Below are positions 34,621-43,103 of a DNA stretch of 64,000 nt, piece after piece. Source of the stretch: Methylocystis sp. (GTDB taxonomy: Bacteria > Pseudomonadota > Alphaproteobacteria > Rhizobiales > Beijerinckiaceae). The stretch spans positions 39,477-103,476 of the forward strand of contig JAMBEQ010000266.1 in the NCBI GenBank assembly GCA_024506175.1. Direction: 5' to 3'. Position numbers and translations under genes: made by a program. The notes under the pieces are model-generated. The model did no database searches and was not told the origin of the DNA. It saw nothing but the letters and a program-made list of their open reading frames with translations. How positions within the stretch are numbered: the stretch's first letter is position 1; each line of letters begins with the position of its first letter.

Positions 34621-35066
34621 CGGTGGGACGGAAGATCAGGAAAGCCGAGCCGGCGAAGACGCCCGCGAGCGATCGCACGCTAGAGATGTGGGCGCGCGAC
34701 GTGCCGCCCGCGAACGTCGAGGTCGTGCGCCTACCGCTCGCGCGCGAGCTGAAGACGCTGCCCATCAACGCGGTGAACCACTACGCGCCGAACGCGCGCG
34801 GGGCGATCGTTCGGCTCAAGCCGACCGAGAACGACATCGACGAGGCGATCGACGTCGCGCGGCAGATTCTCCACGACGCCGGAGCGGCATACGTCTTCAC
34901 GTTGCCGAAGCCGCGCGGCACCGTGCTCCCCGAAGAGAAGGTCAGGCATGTCCGAGCACGATCAATTCGTGAAGTGGTGGATTCGCTCGTTGCTGAATCC
35001 GCCTTCGACGACAAGCCCGCTCTACGGGATGCCGTCGAGGAGATCGCTGCATCGGAGGGCATCTGA
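34617..35066 (+). CDS. Protein of unknown function in the SbcCD locus
   Basis: A 149-residue protein from GTG 34617 (overlaps the SbcD stop) or GTG 34623. Contains PINAVNHYAPNARGAIVRLKP and a helical C-terminus (RSIREVVDSLVAESAFD). Not recognised. Its location between SbcD and SbcC suggests a role in end processing or its control. Confidence 0.55.
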   Translation: MTVGRKIRKAEPAKTPASDRTLEMWARDVPPANVEVVRLPLARELKTLPINAVNHYAPNARGAIVRLKPTENDIDEAIDVARQILHDAGAAYVFTLPKPRGTVLPEEKVRHVRARSIREVVDSLVAESAFDDKPALRDAVEEIAASEGI

Positions 35067-35067
35067 G

Positions 35068-35313
35068 ATGGATCGCAAGACAGCAGATAGCGCGGCATCG
35101 CTCGCCGTCGACATGACGCTCGAAGTGTTCAAGACGATCAGTGCGACCGTCGCGAAGACGATCGGAGCGAACAGCAACCGCGATCTCATCAACCATCTCG
35201 TCGCGACGGCGTTCGTGACGGTGGGCGCGAAGCTCCTGCGAGGCATGGGTGAGCCAAAGGAGTCGGTGCAGAAGCTCGCGCTCGACGCATACGAGGCCGG
35301 CGATGGGTCGTAG
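35068..35313 (+). CDS. Small helical protein
   Basis: An 81-residue protein starting at ATG 35068, one base after the previous stop. Earlier in-frame codons exist but would overlap the upstream gene by 120 bases. It is Ala/Val/Thr-rich and helical (LINHLVATAFVTVGAKLLRGMG). Overlaps the methylase start. Function unknown. Confidence 0.5.
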   Translation: MDRKTADSAASLAVDMTLEVFKTISATVAKTIGANSNRDLINHLVATAFVTVGAKLLRGMGEPKESVQKLALDAYEAGDGS

Positions 35314-36154
35314 GATTCGTCGCGTTCCAGCGCTGCCGTTCGTGAAGTGGGCGGGCGGCAAGCGCGCGCTCGTGCCCGAGCTGATGAAGCACGTGCCCGA
35401 CGAGTTCGGCACCTACTACGAGCCGTTCGTCGGAGGCGGCGCGCTCTTCTTCGCGCTCGCGAGCGAGCGAACGCCGCGCTACCGAAACGGCGCCTTCCTC
35501 ACCGACGTCAACGATCGGCTCATCCGCACCTACGCCGCGATCATGAGGGACTCGCAGAAGGTCGTCGAGCAGCTCCGCGAGCACGCGAAGAAGGACGGGA
35601 AGCGCTACTACGATGCGCAGCGAGAGCGCGACATCGACCGATGCACCGACGCAGCCGTCGCGGCGTGGCTCATCTACCTCAATCGCGTCTGCTTCAACGG
35701 GCTCTACCGCGTCAACAAGAAGGGCATGTTCAACGTGCCGCGCGGGCGCTACGAGAACCCGCAGATCGTCAACGAGCGGAACCTCGTGCGCTGCGCGATG
35801 GCGCTGCAAGATGCGACGGTCGGCGTGAAGCCGTTCACGTGGGTCACGCGTGCCAGCGGCGCGAAGCGTGGCGACTTCGTCTACTTCGATCCGCCGTACT
35901 ACCCGACGAGCAAGACGTCGAACTTCGCGAGCTACGCGAAGGACGGCTTTGCCGACAAGGACCACGAAGAGCTGCGCGACGTCGCGCTTCACCTCAAGAG
36001 CATCGGCGCGCACGTGCTCATCTCGAACAGCTCCGCCGACCGCGTGCGAGAGCTTTACGCGACGGGCTTCACGATTCACGAGGTGCAGGCCGCGCGCGCG
36101 ATCAACTCGAAGGGCGAGAAGCGAGGCAAGGTCACCGACCTGCTCATCACATGA
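35303..36154 (+). CDS. Dam-type adenine-N6 DNA methyltransferase
   Basis: A 283-residue class D12 methylase. Motif I is FVKWAGGKR at residues ~11-19, followed by YYEPFVGGGALFF; the catalytic motif IV is DPPYYP near residue 196. Length fits the Dam/DpnM family. It likely modifies phage DNA at GATC or a similar site. It lies within the SbcCD locus and overlaps SbcC by four bases. Confidence 0.9.
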   Translation: MGRRIRRVPALPFVKWAGGKRALVPELMKHVPDEFGTYYEPFVGGGALFFALASERTPRYRNGAFLTDVNDRLIRTYAAIMRDSQKVVEQLREHAKKDGKRYYDAQRERDIDRCTDAAVAAWLIYLNRVCFNGLYRVNKKGMFNVPRGRYENPQIVNERNLVRCAMALQDATVGVKPFTWVTRASGAKRGDFVYFDPPYYPTSKTSNFASYAKDGFADKDHEELRDVALHLKSIGAHVLISNSSADRVRELYATGFTIHEVQAARAINSKGEKRGKVTDLLIT

Positions 36155-38088
36155 GGATCGCGCAGCTCCGCATGAAAAACTGGTTGCCCTTTCGGGGCGA
36201 GCACACGCTCGACTTCGAGGGCAAGGCGTATGCGATCGTCGCGCGGCGCGTCGACGATGAAGAGGCGTCGAACTGGTCGGGCAAGTCGTCGCTCGTCGAG
36301 GCGATCCGATTCGCGCTCACGGGCTGGCATCGCATGCGGCTCGACGACGAGTGGATCACGCGCGGCGAAAAGAGCGGCGAGATCGAGCAGACGTTCGACA
36401 CGGGCGAGCGCATCCTTCGCTCGCGCGAGGTCGGTCGTCCCACGAAGCTCTACTACTGGCCGGCGGGCGTCCCGGCGGACAAGCCGTTCTACGGCAAGGA
36501 GGCGCAAGCCGAGATCGAGAAGCGCATCGGGCTCGACGCCGACGACTTCCTCGCGACGTGCTACTTCGAGCAGCGGCAGATGGCGCGGCTCATCCTCGCG
36601 CGCCCCGAGGATCGGATGTCGATGATCTCGGCGTGGCTCCGGCTCGCTCCGCTCGAACGCTGCGAGGACAAGGCGCGCGCTCGGGTGAACGATCTCATCG
36701 CGCAGGCAGACGTGATCAAGAGCAAGCGTGACGTCGCGCGTGGGCGGCTCGTCGCTGAAGCGCAGCACAAGAGCCGTGAGCTATGCATCGCCGAGCATCA
36801 AGAAGCGCACGAGGCGTGGCTCGAAGCGAAGAAGGTCGTCGAGAAGCTCGAAACCGAGTGGCAGGAGAACGAGCAGCGGCGGCGCGCGCAGGAGATCCGT
36901 GAGGACTTCGCGCAGCTCGTCAAGGAGGGCAAGGCGCTCGACGAGGAGATCAACGAGAGCAACATGCCGGCGCTCATCGAGGCGCACGATGCCGCGCGTG
37001 CGTTCCGCGACAAGCTGCAGGGCGAGAAGGCGAAGGCGCAGGAGCGAGCGCGCCAGCTCGGCGTCGTCGCGCGCGGCGAGTTCGACGGCAAGTGCCCGAT
37101 CGCCGACATCACGTGCCCGGCGATGAAGACGATCAACGAGTCGCGAAGCAAGAACACGAAGGCGCACAAGGAAGCGGTCGCCGCGTGCGACGCGCTCGCG
37201 CTCCGCGTGAGCGATGCCGTGATCGACGACCAGCGGACGTGGGGACAGCGGAACGAGGTGCAGCGTAAGATCGACAAGCTGCATCAGCTCCGCGCGCAGG
37301 CCGAGAAGCTCATCGAGGCGGTCGACGCTGCCGCGAACGTCGAGGCGCCGAAGCCTGCCGATCTGCTTCGCTCGCAGCTCGGCTCGGCGCGTTCGTTCGC
37401 GGAGGAGTGCGCGCGCAAGGCGCACGAGAAGAAGCTCGTGCTCGACACGTTCGACGAGGTCGCTCGCATCGAGGCCGATTGCGACCAGGCGAGCGCGAGC
37501 ATCGACACCGAGCTTCGGCTCATGCAGGCGGCGCTCTCGATCTTCGGCAAGAACGGCGCGCAGCGTCGCGTTGCCGAAGAGGTGCTCGGGCACATTGAGA
37601 ACGAGGCGAACGAGCGGCTCGCGCAGTGCGGGATCCCGCTCAGCGTGCGAGTGCAGTGGAGCCGCGAGGGCACCGGGCTCAGCAAAGCGTGCGAGTCGTG
37701 CGGCGCGGCGTTCCCGAAGAGCGAGAAGGTCAAGGCGTGCGCGCGATGCGGCGCGGCGCGCGGACCGCAGCTCGTGAACAAGCTCGACTTCCTGCTCTCC
37801 GATCGGAGCGGAGCGGCCGAGGATCTCGTCGGCATTGCGGTGCAGCTCGCCGCGAGCGCATGGCTCCGCGCCGACCGCGGAAGCGACTGGAACACGGTCG
37901 TCATCGACGAGGCGTTCGGGCAGCTCGACGCGAGCAACCGCCGAGCGCTCTCGCATCACCTCGCCGACCTCGTGTCGAGCGAGCAGGCGTTCGTCATCGC
38001 GCACCACGCGCAGGTGCTCGATGCTCTTCCTGGGCGTATCGAGATCGTGCGCGACGGCGACGCGTCGAAGGTGAGGATCATCGCATGA
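36151..38088 (+). CDS. sbcC: SbcC/Rad50-like ATPase with additional zinc ribbon
   Basis: A 645-residue SMC-like ATPase. Walker A is the variant NWSGKSS near residue 44. A Cys pair CPIADITCP near residue 315 is in the position of the zinc hook between the two coiled coils, though the spacing is longer than CxxC. Walker B is VVIDEAFGQLD near 588, with D-loop, and a HH switch near residue 624. A second zinc ribbon (CESCGAAFPKSEKVKACARCG, split around residue 520) lies just before the signature region, not a usual feature of Rad50. Confidence 0.8.
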   Translation: MRIAQLRMKNWLPFRGEHTLDFEGKAYAIVARRVDDEEASNWSGKSSLVEAIRFALTGWHRMRLDDEWITRGEKSGEIEQTFDTGERILRSREVGRPTKLYYWPAGVPADKPFYGKEAQAEIEKRIGLDADDFLATCYFEQRQMARLILARPEDRMSMISAWLRLAPLERCEDKARARVNDLIAQADVIKSKRDVARGRLVAEAQHKSRELCIAEHQEAHEAWLEAKKVVEKLETEWQENEQRRRAQEIREDFAQLVKEGKALDEEINESNMPALIEAHDAARAFRDKLQGEKAKAQERARQLGVVARGEFDGKCPIADITCPAMKTINESRSKNTKAHKEAVAACDALALRVSDAVIDDQRTWGQRNEVQRKIDKLHQLRAQAEKLIEAVDAAANVEAPKPADLLRSQLGSARSFAEECARKAHEKKLVLDTFDEVARIEADCDQASASIDTELRLMQAALSIFGKNGAQRRVAEEVLGHIENEANERLAQCGIPLSVRVQWSREGTGLSKACESCGAAFPKSEKVKACARCGAARGPQLVNKLDFLLSDRSGAAEDLVGIAVQLAASAWLRADRGSDWNTVVIDEAFGQLDASNRRALSHHLADLVSSEQAFVIAHHAQVLDALPGRIEIVRDGDASKVRIIA

Positions 38089-38642
38089 AGGTCATCATCG
38101 GGCTCGACCTCTCGCTCACGGGCGCGGCAGCGTGCTCGATTCCCGTGATCCCGAATTGGAGCACCTCGCACATCTTCACGCGCGTCTTCGGACACAAGCT
38201 CGCGAAGGAAGCGAGCGACCTCGAACGGCTGCAGCGCTTTCACGCGATCGCGAGCGGCGTCGAGAAGTTCATCGACGACCTGCCGATCTTCTACGGCGAC
38301 AACAAGCGTGGGTTGTTCGAGCCCGTCGTGTTTGTCGAGCAGTACGCGTTCACGCAATCGGGCGCGATGGCGAGCGAGAACCGTGAGTGCGGGGGCATCG
38401 TGAAGTACCGGCTTTGGCGAAAGCTCGGCATCGTCGTCACGCCGATCGTCGCCGCGAGCGCGAGGAAGACGCTCCTCAACAAGTGCCCGCGTAGCGGCGC
38501 GAAGGAGTTCGTCGTCAAGAACGTGCGGCGGCTTGAAGGCAACCCGCGTCGGTGGACGGAAGACGAGACCGATGCCTTCGTGATCGCGAACCATGGTATG
38601 CGGTTGATCGGCGCCGTCGCGATGAACTTCGACGGCGAGTGA
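38085..38642 (+). CDS. RuvC-like Holliday junction resolvase
   Basis: A 185-residue RNase H-fold nuclease. Acidic residues fit the RuvC set: GLDLSLTG (Asp8), VVFVEQYAF (Glu near 86) and ETDAFVIA (Asp near 165). It would cut recombination intermediates and branched DNA before packaging. ATG 38085 overlaps the SbcC stop. A second junction nuclease, an endonuclease VII, lies at 41139. Confidence 0.75.
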   Translation: MKVIIGLDLSLTGAAACSIPVIPNWSTSHIFTRVFGHKLAKEASDLERLQRFHAIASGVEKFIDDLPIFYGDNKRGLFEPVVFVEQYAFTQSGAMASENRECGGIVKYRLWRKLGIVVTPIVAASARKTLLNKCPRSGAKEFVVKNVRRLEGNPRRWTEDETDAFVIANHGMRLIGAVAMNFDGE

Positions 38643-38650
38643 GGTGCGCG

Positions 38651-39976
38651 ATGGCTCGGAAGACGAAGAAGGCGGTGAAGAAGAGCGAGCCGAAGAAGCT
38701 CGACGCGAAGACGCTCGGCGAGGTCGTGATGCGTGCGCTCGCGCCGCTTGCGAAGAACGACTGGAACCCGAACGAGCTGACCGCGTTCGAGCGTGCGAGC
38801 CTCAAGCACGGGCTGCAGACGAAGGGATGGCTCAAGAGCCACGCGCTGACGGTGTGGGGCTCGGACGAGAAGGGCAACGCGAAGAACATCATCATCGACG
38901 GCGAGCATCGGTGGGAGGTCGCGATCGAGCTGGGCTTCACGCAGGGCCCGGTGGTCGTGCTCGAACGCATCACCGAGGCCGAAGCGCGCGAGTGGACGAT
39001 CGCGCTCGACGCGAAGCGCGGGCGCTTCAACAAGAAGAAGCTCGCGACGGCGACCGAGGAGATCGTCGAGCTGCGAGGCGGCGATCCTGACATCCAGCTC
39101 CTCGGGCTCGACCTCGGCATCGAGCCGGAGCGGCTGCAGGACATGCTCTCGGGCGACGACGATCCGCATCTCGGCGACGGCGACGAGGACGCGAGCGACG
39201 ACCCGGAGATCCCGCCTGCGCCCGAGGTGCCGACGACGAAGCCCGGCGACATCATCTTCCTCGGCAAGCACCGGCTCATCTGCGGCGACAGCCTCGACGA
39301 GCGCGTGCGCGCGAAGCTCCTCGACGGCGCGGTCATCGACTGCGTCGCGACGGATCCGCCGTTTGCGATCTACGGAAGCAGCTCGGGCATCGGCGCCGAC
39401 ATCGCCGACGACAAGATGGTGCGCCCGTTCTTCGACTCGATGCACCGCGCGATCTGCTCGATGCTGAAGGAGCAGGGCCACGTCTACGTCTGTTGCGACT
39501 GGCGGAGCTACCCGACGATCGCGCTCACCGCGCGCGGGCTCCTCACGCCGAAGAACTGCCTCGTATGGGACAAGCTCACGCCCGGGCTCGGGTCGATGTA
39601 CTCGAACGGGCACGAGTTCGTCGCGTTCTTCTCGCGCATGCCTCCGCCGAAGGCGATGAAGAGCGCGACGGTCGGCGATCAGCGCGTGGTGCGAAAGCCG
39701 AACATGCTCCGCTTCGCGCGCGTGAAGGGCGACGAGCGGCTGCACAACGCGATCAAGCCGGTCGACATGATCGCCGAGCTGGTCGGAAACAGCACCGACG
39801 AAGGCGAGAACGTCTGCGACCTCTTCGGGGGCTCGGGCACGACGCTCATCGCGTGCGAGAAGCTCGGGCGCAACGCGTTCGTCTTCGAGATCGAGCCGCG
39901 CGAGTGCGACGTCATCGTCGCGCGCTGGGAGAAGTTCACCGGCAAGAAGGCGACACGCATCTCGAAGGCGGCGTAG
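38651..39976 (+). CDS. ParB-like nuclease/DNA methyltransferase fusion
   Basis: A 441-residue protein. The N-terminal ~180 residues have ParB/sulfiredoxin-like features (IDGEHRWEVAIELGF near residue 81), and the C-terminal part is an N4/N6 methyltransferase: GDIIFLGKHRLICGDS, TDPPF near residue 234, and FGGSGTT near 392. Such fusions are common in phages. The order of motifs (DPPF before FGGSGTT) fits class beta. Target site unknown. Stop overlaps the next start. Confidence 0.85.
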   Translation: MARKTKKAVKKSEPKKLDAKTLGEVVMRALAPLAKNDWNPNELTAFERASLKHGLQTKGWLKSHALTVWGSDEKGNAKNIIIDGEHRWEVAIELGFTQGPVVVLERITEAEAREWTIALDAKRGRFNKKKLATATEEIVELRGGDPDIQLLGLDLGIEPERLQDMLSGDDDPHLGDGDEDASDDPEIPPAPEVPTTKPGDIIFLGKHRLICGDSLDERVRAKLLDGAVIDCVATDPPFAIYGSSSGIGADIADDKMVRPFFDSMHRAICSMLKEQGHVYVCCDWRSYPTIALTARGLLTPKNCLVWDKLTPGLGSMYSNGHEFVAFFSRMPPPKAMKSATVGDQRVVRKPNMLRFARVKGDERLHNAIKPVDMIAELVGNSTDEGENVCDLFGGSGTTLIACEKLGRNAFVFEIEPRECDVIVARWEKFTGKKATRISKAA

Positions 39977-40401
39977 TGCTCTCGGACCGCGTCAAGAACT
40001 GGCTCCGTAAGAAAGCGGAGAAGTTCGCCGATTCGTACTATGAGGGTCCCGAGCCGCCCGAGCGTCTCGCGCACCTCGTCGTCGCGTTTGTCGAGCTGTA
40101 CCCGAACGCGACCCGCGCGGAGTGGATGCGCTTCGCGATCGAGCACGGGAACGAGTGTTACCGATCGGCCTATCAGCGCGGCGTCGAGTACGTCGAACGC
40201 GCGCCCGAGACGTGGCGCCCTGACATCCCGCCCGAGGTGCAAGCCGACCTCATCGATCCCGACTGGCGTTGGCGACCGTACGACGGCGGCATAGAGTGGA
40301 GCGAGCACGAGGTGCCCGTACCGGACGAACCGAACGAGGTGCAGCGCGCGATCGACGAGATCAAGCGAGTCGCGAGGAAGCTATGGCCGAGCAAGCACTG
40401 A
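39976..40401 (+). CDS. Protein of unknown function
   Basis: A 141-residue protein starting at GTG 39976, overlapping the methylase stop. It contains PPERLAHLVVAFVELYPNATRAEWMRF and a Trp-rich DWRWRPYDGGIEW segment. Overlaps the next gene by 19 bases. No family recognised. Confidence 0.55.
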   Translation: MLSDRVKNWLRKKAEKFADSYYEGPEPPERLAHLVVAFVELYPNATRAEWMRFAIEHGNECYRSAYQRGVEYVERAPETWRPDIPPEVQADLIDPDWRWRPYDGGIEWSEHEVPVPDEPNEVQRAIDEIKRVARKLWPSKH

Positions 40402-40862
40402 CGTGGGGCAGGCAGCACTTCGACAACGCCACCGAATGGGGGCGCGACCTCGAACGTCGACACGCGTGGCTTCTTCATCAGGGAAGCCTTGCAGTCGGGC
40501 AGGTCGAGCGCTTCTACACGGGCGAAGGCGACGACGTCTACATGAGCACGCTCGACGGGCTGCCCGTCAAGCACGGCGTCTTCGTCCTCTCGACGGGACA
40601 CGCACTGCTCTCGAAGCCCGACAACTTCATCGAGATCGGGCCCGAGGACGCCGTCATCTACGCCACGACGCTCGACAAGCTCCGCAAGGCGATCGTCGAC
40701 GCCGTCACCGAAGCGGGCACGCAGCTTCGTGGACGCGGCGAGACGCCCCCCGAGCTGCCGATGGCGCTCATCATCGCCGCGCTCCGCGCGCAGACGCACG
40801 CGCTCGAAGCGACGATCGAACAGCAGAGGATGGCGCAGGCCGCGCCGGAGCCGACGCCATGA
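40383..40862 (+). CDS. Protein of unknown function
   Basis: A 159-residue protein from ATG 40383. Contains VYMSTLDGLPVKHGVFVLSTGHALLSKPD and a C-terminal helix (ALIIAALRAQTHALEATIEQQRM). Its start overlaps the end of the upstream gene and its end overlaps the next start. Confidence 0.5.
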   Translation: MAEQALTWGRQHFDNATEWGRDLERRHAWLLHQGSLAVGQVERFYTGEGDDVYMSTLDGLPVKHGVFVLSTGHALLSKPDNFIEIGPEDAVIYATTLDKLRKAIVDAVTEAGTQLRGRGETPPELPMALIIAALRAQTHALEATIEQQRMAQAAPEPTP

Positions 40863-41200
40863 ACGGGTTGCCGCCGATCCCGCCCGAAGTGCTCGCACGG
40901 CTTCAAGGGCAGCAGCAGCCGCAGCCGCAGCCGCAACGCCCGAGCGGCATCGACATCGTCGCAGCGCATAACGCGATCGCGGCGGTCACGCAGCTCTACG
41001 GCAACCTGCTCCTCGAACAGCAGCGGAGGATCGACATCCTCGCGCAGCAGCTCGGGCAGGAGCAGCAGCAGCGCGCGAAGCTCGTCGCGGAGAACGCGCA
41101 GCTCCGCGATCGTCTTGCGAAACGTTCTGAGGATGCTGATGCCGTCGACGTACGAGTACATCAAGAAGTGGCGAAAGAAGAATCCCCACAAGGCGCGTGA
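40859..41200 (+). CDS. Gln-rich coiled-coil protein
   Basis: A 113-residue protein with a PQPQPQ repeat and a Gln/Leu coiled coil (LLLEQQRRIDILAQQLGQEQQQ). The last ~60 bases overlap the endonuclease VII gene in another frame, so its true C-terminal end may be affected by insertion of that gene. Function unknown. Confidence 0.45.
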   Translation: MNGLPPIPPEVLARLQGQQQPQPQPQRPSGIDIVAAHNAIAAVTQLYGNLLLEQQRRIDILAQQLGQEQQQRAKLVAENAQLRDRLAKRSEDADAVDVRVHQEVAKEESPQGA

Positions 41201-41552
41201 ATACTGGCTTCGATGGCGTGCACAGCCGGGATATCAGCGCAAGAAGCGCGAAGAGGCGCTGTGGCGGAATCATCGTGTGCGTTGGGATGAAGCGGTTGCG
41301 ATGCTGGAAGCGCAAGGTGGTAGATGCGCACTTTGCGGTGTCCCGATCGCGCTTCTCAAGGAACGCGGGAAGCGGTGCGCGCACGTCGATCACTGTCACG
41401 AAACCAACGTTGTCCGGGGGCTTCTCTGCGTGCTCTGCAACACCGCGCTCGGGCGCTTCGGTGATACCGTAGAGAAAGTTCGCCGCGTGGTGGCGTACTT
41501 GGAGCGCGCCGATGATCGTCAAAACCAAAACCGGATACCAAGTGCGAAGTGA
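41139..41552 (+). CDS. Recombination endonuclease VII
   Basis: A 137-residue protein of the T4 endonuclease VII family. It has CALCGVPI near residue 60, the AHVDHCHETNVVRGLLC HNH-type core near 81-97 and CNTALGRFGD. The N-terminus (YIKKWRKKNPHKAREYWLRW) is the usual basic lead-in. ATG 41139 is chosen because TGAGG lies 7-11 bases upstream; TTG 41115 is another in-frame start. It is more AT-rich than its neighbours and overlaps the upstream gene, so it may be a recent arrival acting as a homing nuclease. Confidence 0.88.
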   Translation: MPSTYEYIKKWRKKNPHKAREYWLRWRAQPGYQRKKREEALWRNHRVRWDEAVAMLEAQGGRCALCGVPIALLKERGKRCAHVDHCHETNVVRGLLCVLCNTALGRFGDTVEKVRRVVAYLERADDRQNQNRIPSAK

Positions 41553-41691
41553 AAGCGGACGCAACCTCTCGGCTGACGATCTCACCGAGGACGAGGCGCA
41601 CGCGAGGCTCGCGCAGGTCGAAGCGTTCAAGGCGCGCGATGCGAAGAAGAGCAAGAAGAGCGACCTCAAGACGTGGGCGAAGAGCCGATGA
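41512..41691 (+). CDS. Small protein, paralogue of next gene
   Basis: A 59-residue protein, MIVKTKTGYQVRSESGRNLS..., from ATG 41512 to TGA 41689-41691. It overlaps the end of endonuclease VII in another frame and overlaps the next gene by four bases. The first ~35 residues align by eye with those of the next protein (MI-x-TK-G-Q-V-S-G-LS-DL-DEA), so the two are likely a tandem duplication. Function unknown. Confidence 0.6.
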   Translation: MIVKTKTGYQVRSESGRNLSADDLTEDEAHARLAQVEAFKARDAKKSKKSDLKTWAKSR

Positions 41692-41858
41692 TCAAGCGCA
41701 CGAAGAACGGCTGGCAGGTCGTGAGCGCGGACGGCTCGAAGGAGCTGAGCCCGCCCGACCTCGCCTACGACGAAGCCGAGCGGCAGGAGATCGAGATCGG
41801 AAAGCGGAGCCCGCTGCTCGTCTGGGCGATGGATCGCGGCATGATTCGGAAGACGTGA
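41688..41858 (+). CDS. Small protein, paralogue of previous gene
   Basis: A 56-residue protein (MIKRTKNGWQVVSADGSKEL...) starting with ATGA overlap of the previous stop. Resembles the upstream 59-residue protein in its first half. C-terminal half is more hydrophobic (SPLLVWAMDRGMIRK). Function unknown. Confidence 0.6.
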   Translation: MIKRTKNGWQVVSADGSKELSPPDLAYDEAERQEIEIGKRSPLLVWAMDRGMIRKT

Positions 41859-42211
41859 TGGGAAAGCCGAAGCTCACGCTCGTGCAAGGCGGCAAGGTCG
41901 ACGAGGTCGACCCGACCGCGTTCGCGCGCAAGCTCCTCGTCGAGCGCGACGGACCGCACTGCGCGGCGTGGCTCGCGAACAAGCATCGGCGCGCGCTCCG
42001 GCGAAAGGGCTACTTCGTCACGAAGCTCCCGCGCGGCGCGTCGCTCCCGATGTGGTTCTCCGTCGCGCTCGAAACGTTCAAGAAGCGATCGAGCCGATGG
42101 GAGATCGAAGAGGTCATCCGGCGCACCGCGACGGGCCGCACGAGCGATCGCTTCTTCGTCATCCGCTACCGTCGACATCAGCACTTCACGCCCGCGCACG
42201 CGTTCAACTGA
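41858..42211 (+). CDS. Protein of unknown function
   Basis: A 117-residue basic protein (RRALRRKGYFVTKLPRG; KKRSSRWEIEEVIRRTATGR). It overlaps both neighbours by 1-4 bases. Possibly nucleic-acid binding from its charge; no motif recognised. Confidence 0.5.
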   Translation: MGKPKLTLVQGGKVDEVDPTAFARKLLVERDGPHCAAWLANKHRRALRRKGYFVTKLPRGASLPMWFSVALETFKKRSSRWEIEEVIRRTATGRTSDRFFVIRYRRHQHFTPAHAFN

Positions 42212-42447
42212 TGCCGACGTACTCTCCGCCGTGGGCCCCGCACGTGACGTCGAGCTTCCCCGAGAAGAGCTTCGACGAAGACGGCAACCTCGAACCCGTG
42301 CACGTGACGATGAGCTGCTCGCTCTGCGGCGACAGCTACAAGCATCTCTGCGAGCGAGGAGCGCCGCAGCAGTGGGTGCAGAAGTTCGCGCTCGTGCACA
42401 TTCACCGCGATCCGTTCCGCGCGGGACCACAGAAGCCGAACCAGTAA
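42211..42447 (+). CDS. Small protein with Cys/His zinc-like site
   Basis: A 78-residue protein with CSLCGDSYKHLC and a later HIH (residues ~35-68), possibly one zinc site. Its stop codon TAA is part of the degenerate palindrome at 42442, so the gene end and the regulatory site overlap. Confidence 0.55.
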   Translation: MPTYSPPWAPHVTSSFPEKSFDEDGNLEPVHVTMSCSLCGDSYKHLCERGAPQQWVQKFALVHIHRDPFRAGPQKPNQ

Positions 42448-42461
42448 ACACGTCTTGACTG
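42442..42461. promoter_or_regulatory. 20-base palindrome, copy 4 (two changes)
   Basis: CAGTAAACACGTCTTGACTG. The right half is exact; the left half carries two changes. Nine bases before the start at 42471. Confidence 0.7.
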
Positions 42462-42470
42462 AGGCGCGAC

Positions 42471-43052
42471 ATGAAGAAGCTCGATACGCTCGACGACATC
42501 AAGAAGCCCGGGGCGAAGAACGACACGGGCAAGCTCCGCTACGATCTTCTCGACGACATCGCCGAAGAGGCGCTCGTCGCGGTGCTCACGTTCGGCGCGA
42601 ACAAGTACACGCCGAACGGCTGGCGGAAGGTCGAGAGTGCGTTCGATCGCTACTTCGCCGCGCTCCGCCGTCACGCGCGCGACATCCGGAAGTACCTGCG
42701 CACGGGCAAGCCGAGCGATCGCATCGACGCCGAGACGCTCTTCCCTTCGAGCGCGCAGCTCCTCTGCAACGCGATGTTCATCTGCGCGCTCGACATTGCT
42801 GCGCACGAGGGCGAGAGCTTCGACGGCAAGGAGGCCGCGCGCATCGCGCTCGAACGCTGGAACGCGATCAAGCAGGGGAAGAACCCGCTCCTCATCGGCA
42901 ACCTCACCGACGTCAGGTTCTTCGTCGAGACGGGCACGCGCCCGCTTCGCGTCGGCAGCATGCTCGCGCCAAAGTCGCGTAAGCAGAGGCATCCGAAGCG
43001 GGCCAAGAAAAAGTCGAAAAAAAGTCTTGCGCACCAATCCGCCATGCGCTAG
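42471..43052 (+). CDS. dATP/dGTP pyrophosphohydrolase-like protein (DUF5664 type)
   Basis: A 193-residue protein. KNDTGKLRYDLL near residues 16-27, LTFGANKYTPNGW near 39-51 and RYFAALRRHARD near 60-71 match the phage dATP/dGTP diphosphohydrolase family (MazG-like all-alpha fold); LLCNAMFICALDIA provides the last helix. It may clear purine dNTPs or tune pools. The C-terminal ~25 residues are Lys/Arg-rich and overlap the A-tract and -35 element of the promoter at 43027. Confidence 0.75.
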   Translation: MKKLDTLDDIKKPGAKNDTGKLRYDLLDDIAEEALVAVLTFGANKYTPNGWRKVESAFDRYFAALRRHARDIRKYLRTGKPSDRIDAETLFPSSAQLLCNAMFICALDIAAHEGESFDGKEAARIALERWNAIKQGKNPLLIGNLTDVRFFVETGTRPLRVGSMLAPKSRKQRHPKRAKKKSKKSLAHQSAMR

Positions 43053-43055
43053 GTT
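43027..43055 (+). promoter_or_regulatory. Promoter P43: TTGCGC-N17-TAGGTT
   Basis: Preceded by AAAAAGTCGAAAAAAAGTC, an A-rich block like an UP element. Lies in the end of the upstream gene and drives the DUF932 gene at 43104. Shares CGAAAAAAAGTCTTGCGCA with the promoters at 44265 and 45234. Confidence 0.7.
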
Positions 43056-43103
43056 CATCTTGTCGACGGCGAGGTGCCGGGCGGCAGGCCGAGGAGGCTG
43101 ATC

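Noticed and set aside
34948..35313. Longer start for the small protein ending at 35313
   Set aside because: The upstream extension overlaps the preceding gene by about 120 bases in another frame and is Arg/Ser-rich; ATG 35068 gives a compact gene with one-base spacing.
42471..43052. Evidence for a 2-aminoadenine (Z) genome
   Set aside because: A DUF5664-type protein is related to MazZ, but no PurZ or DatZ gene is visible and the polymerase is family B rather than the PolA-type DpoZ.
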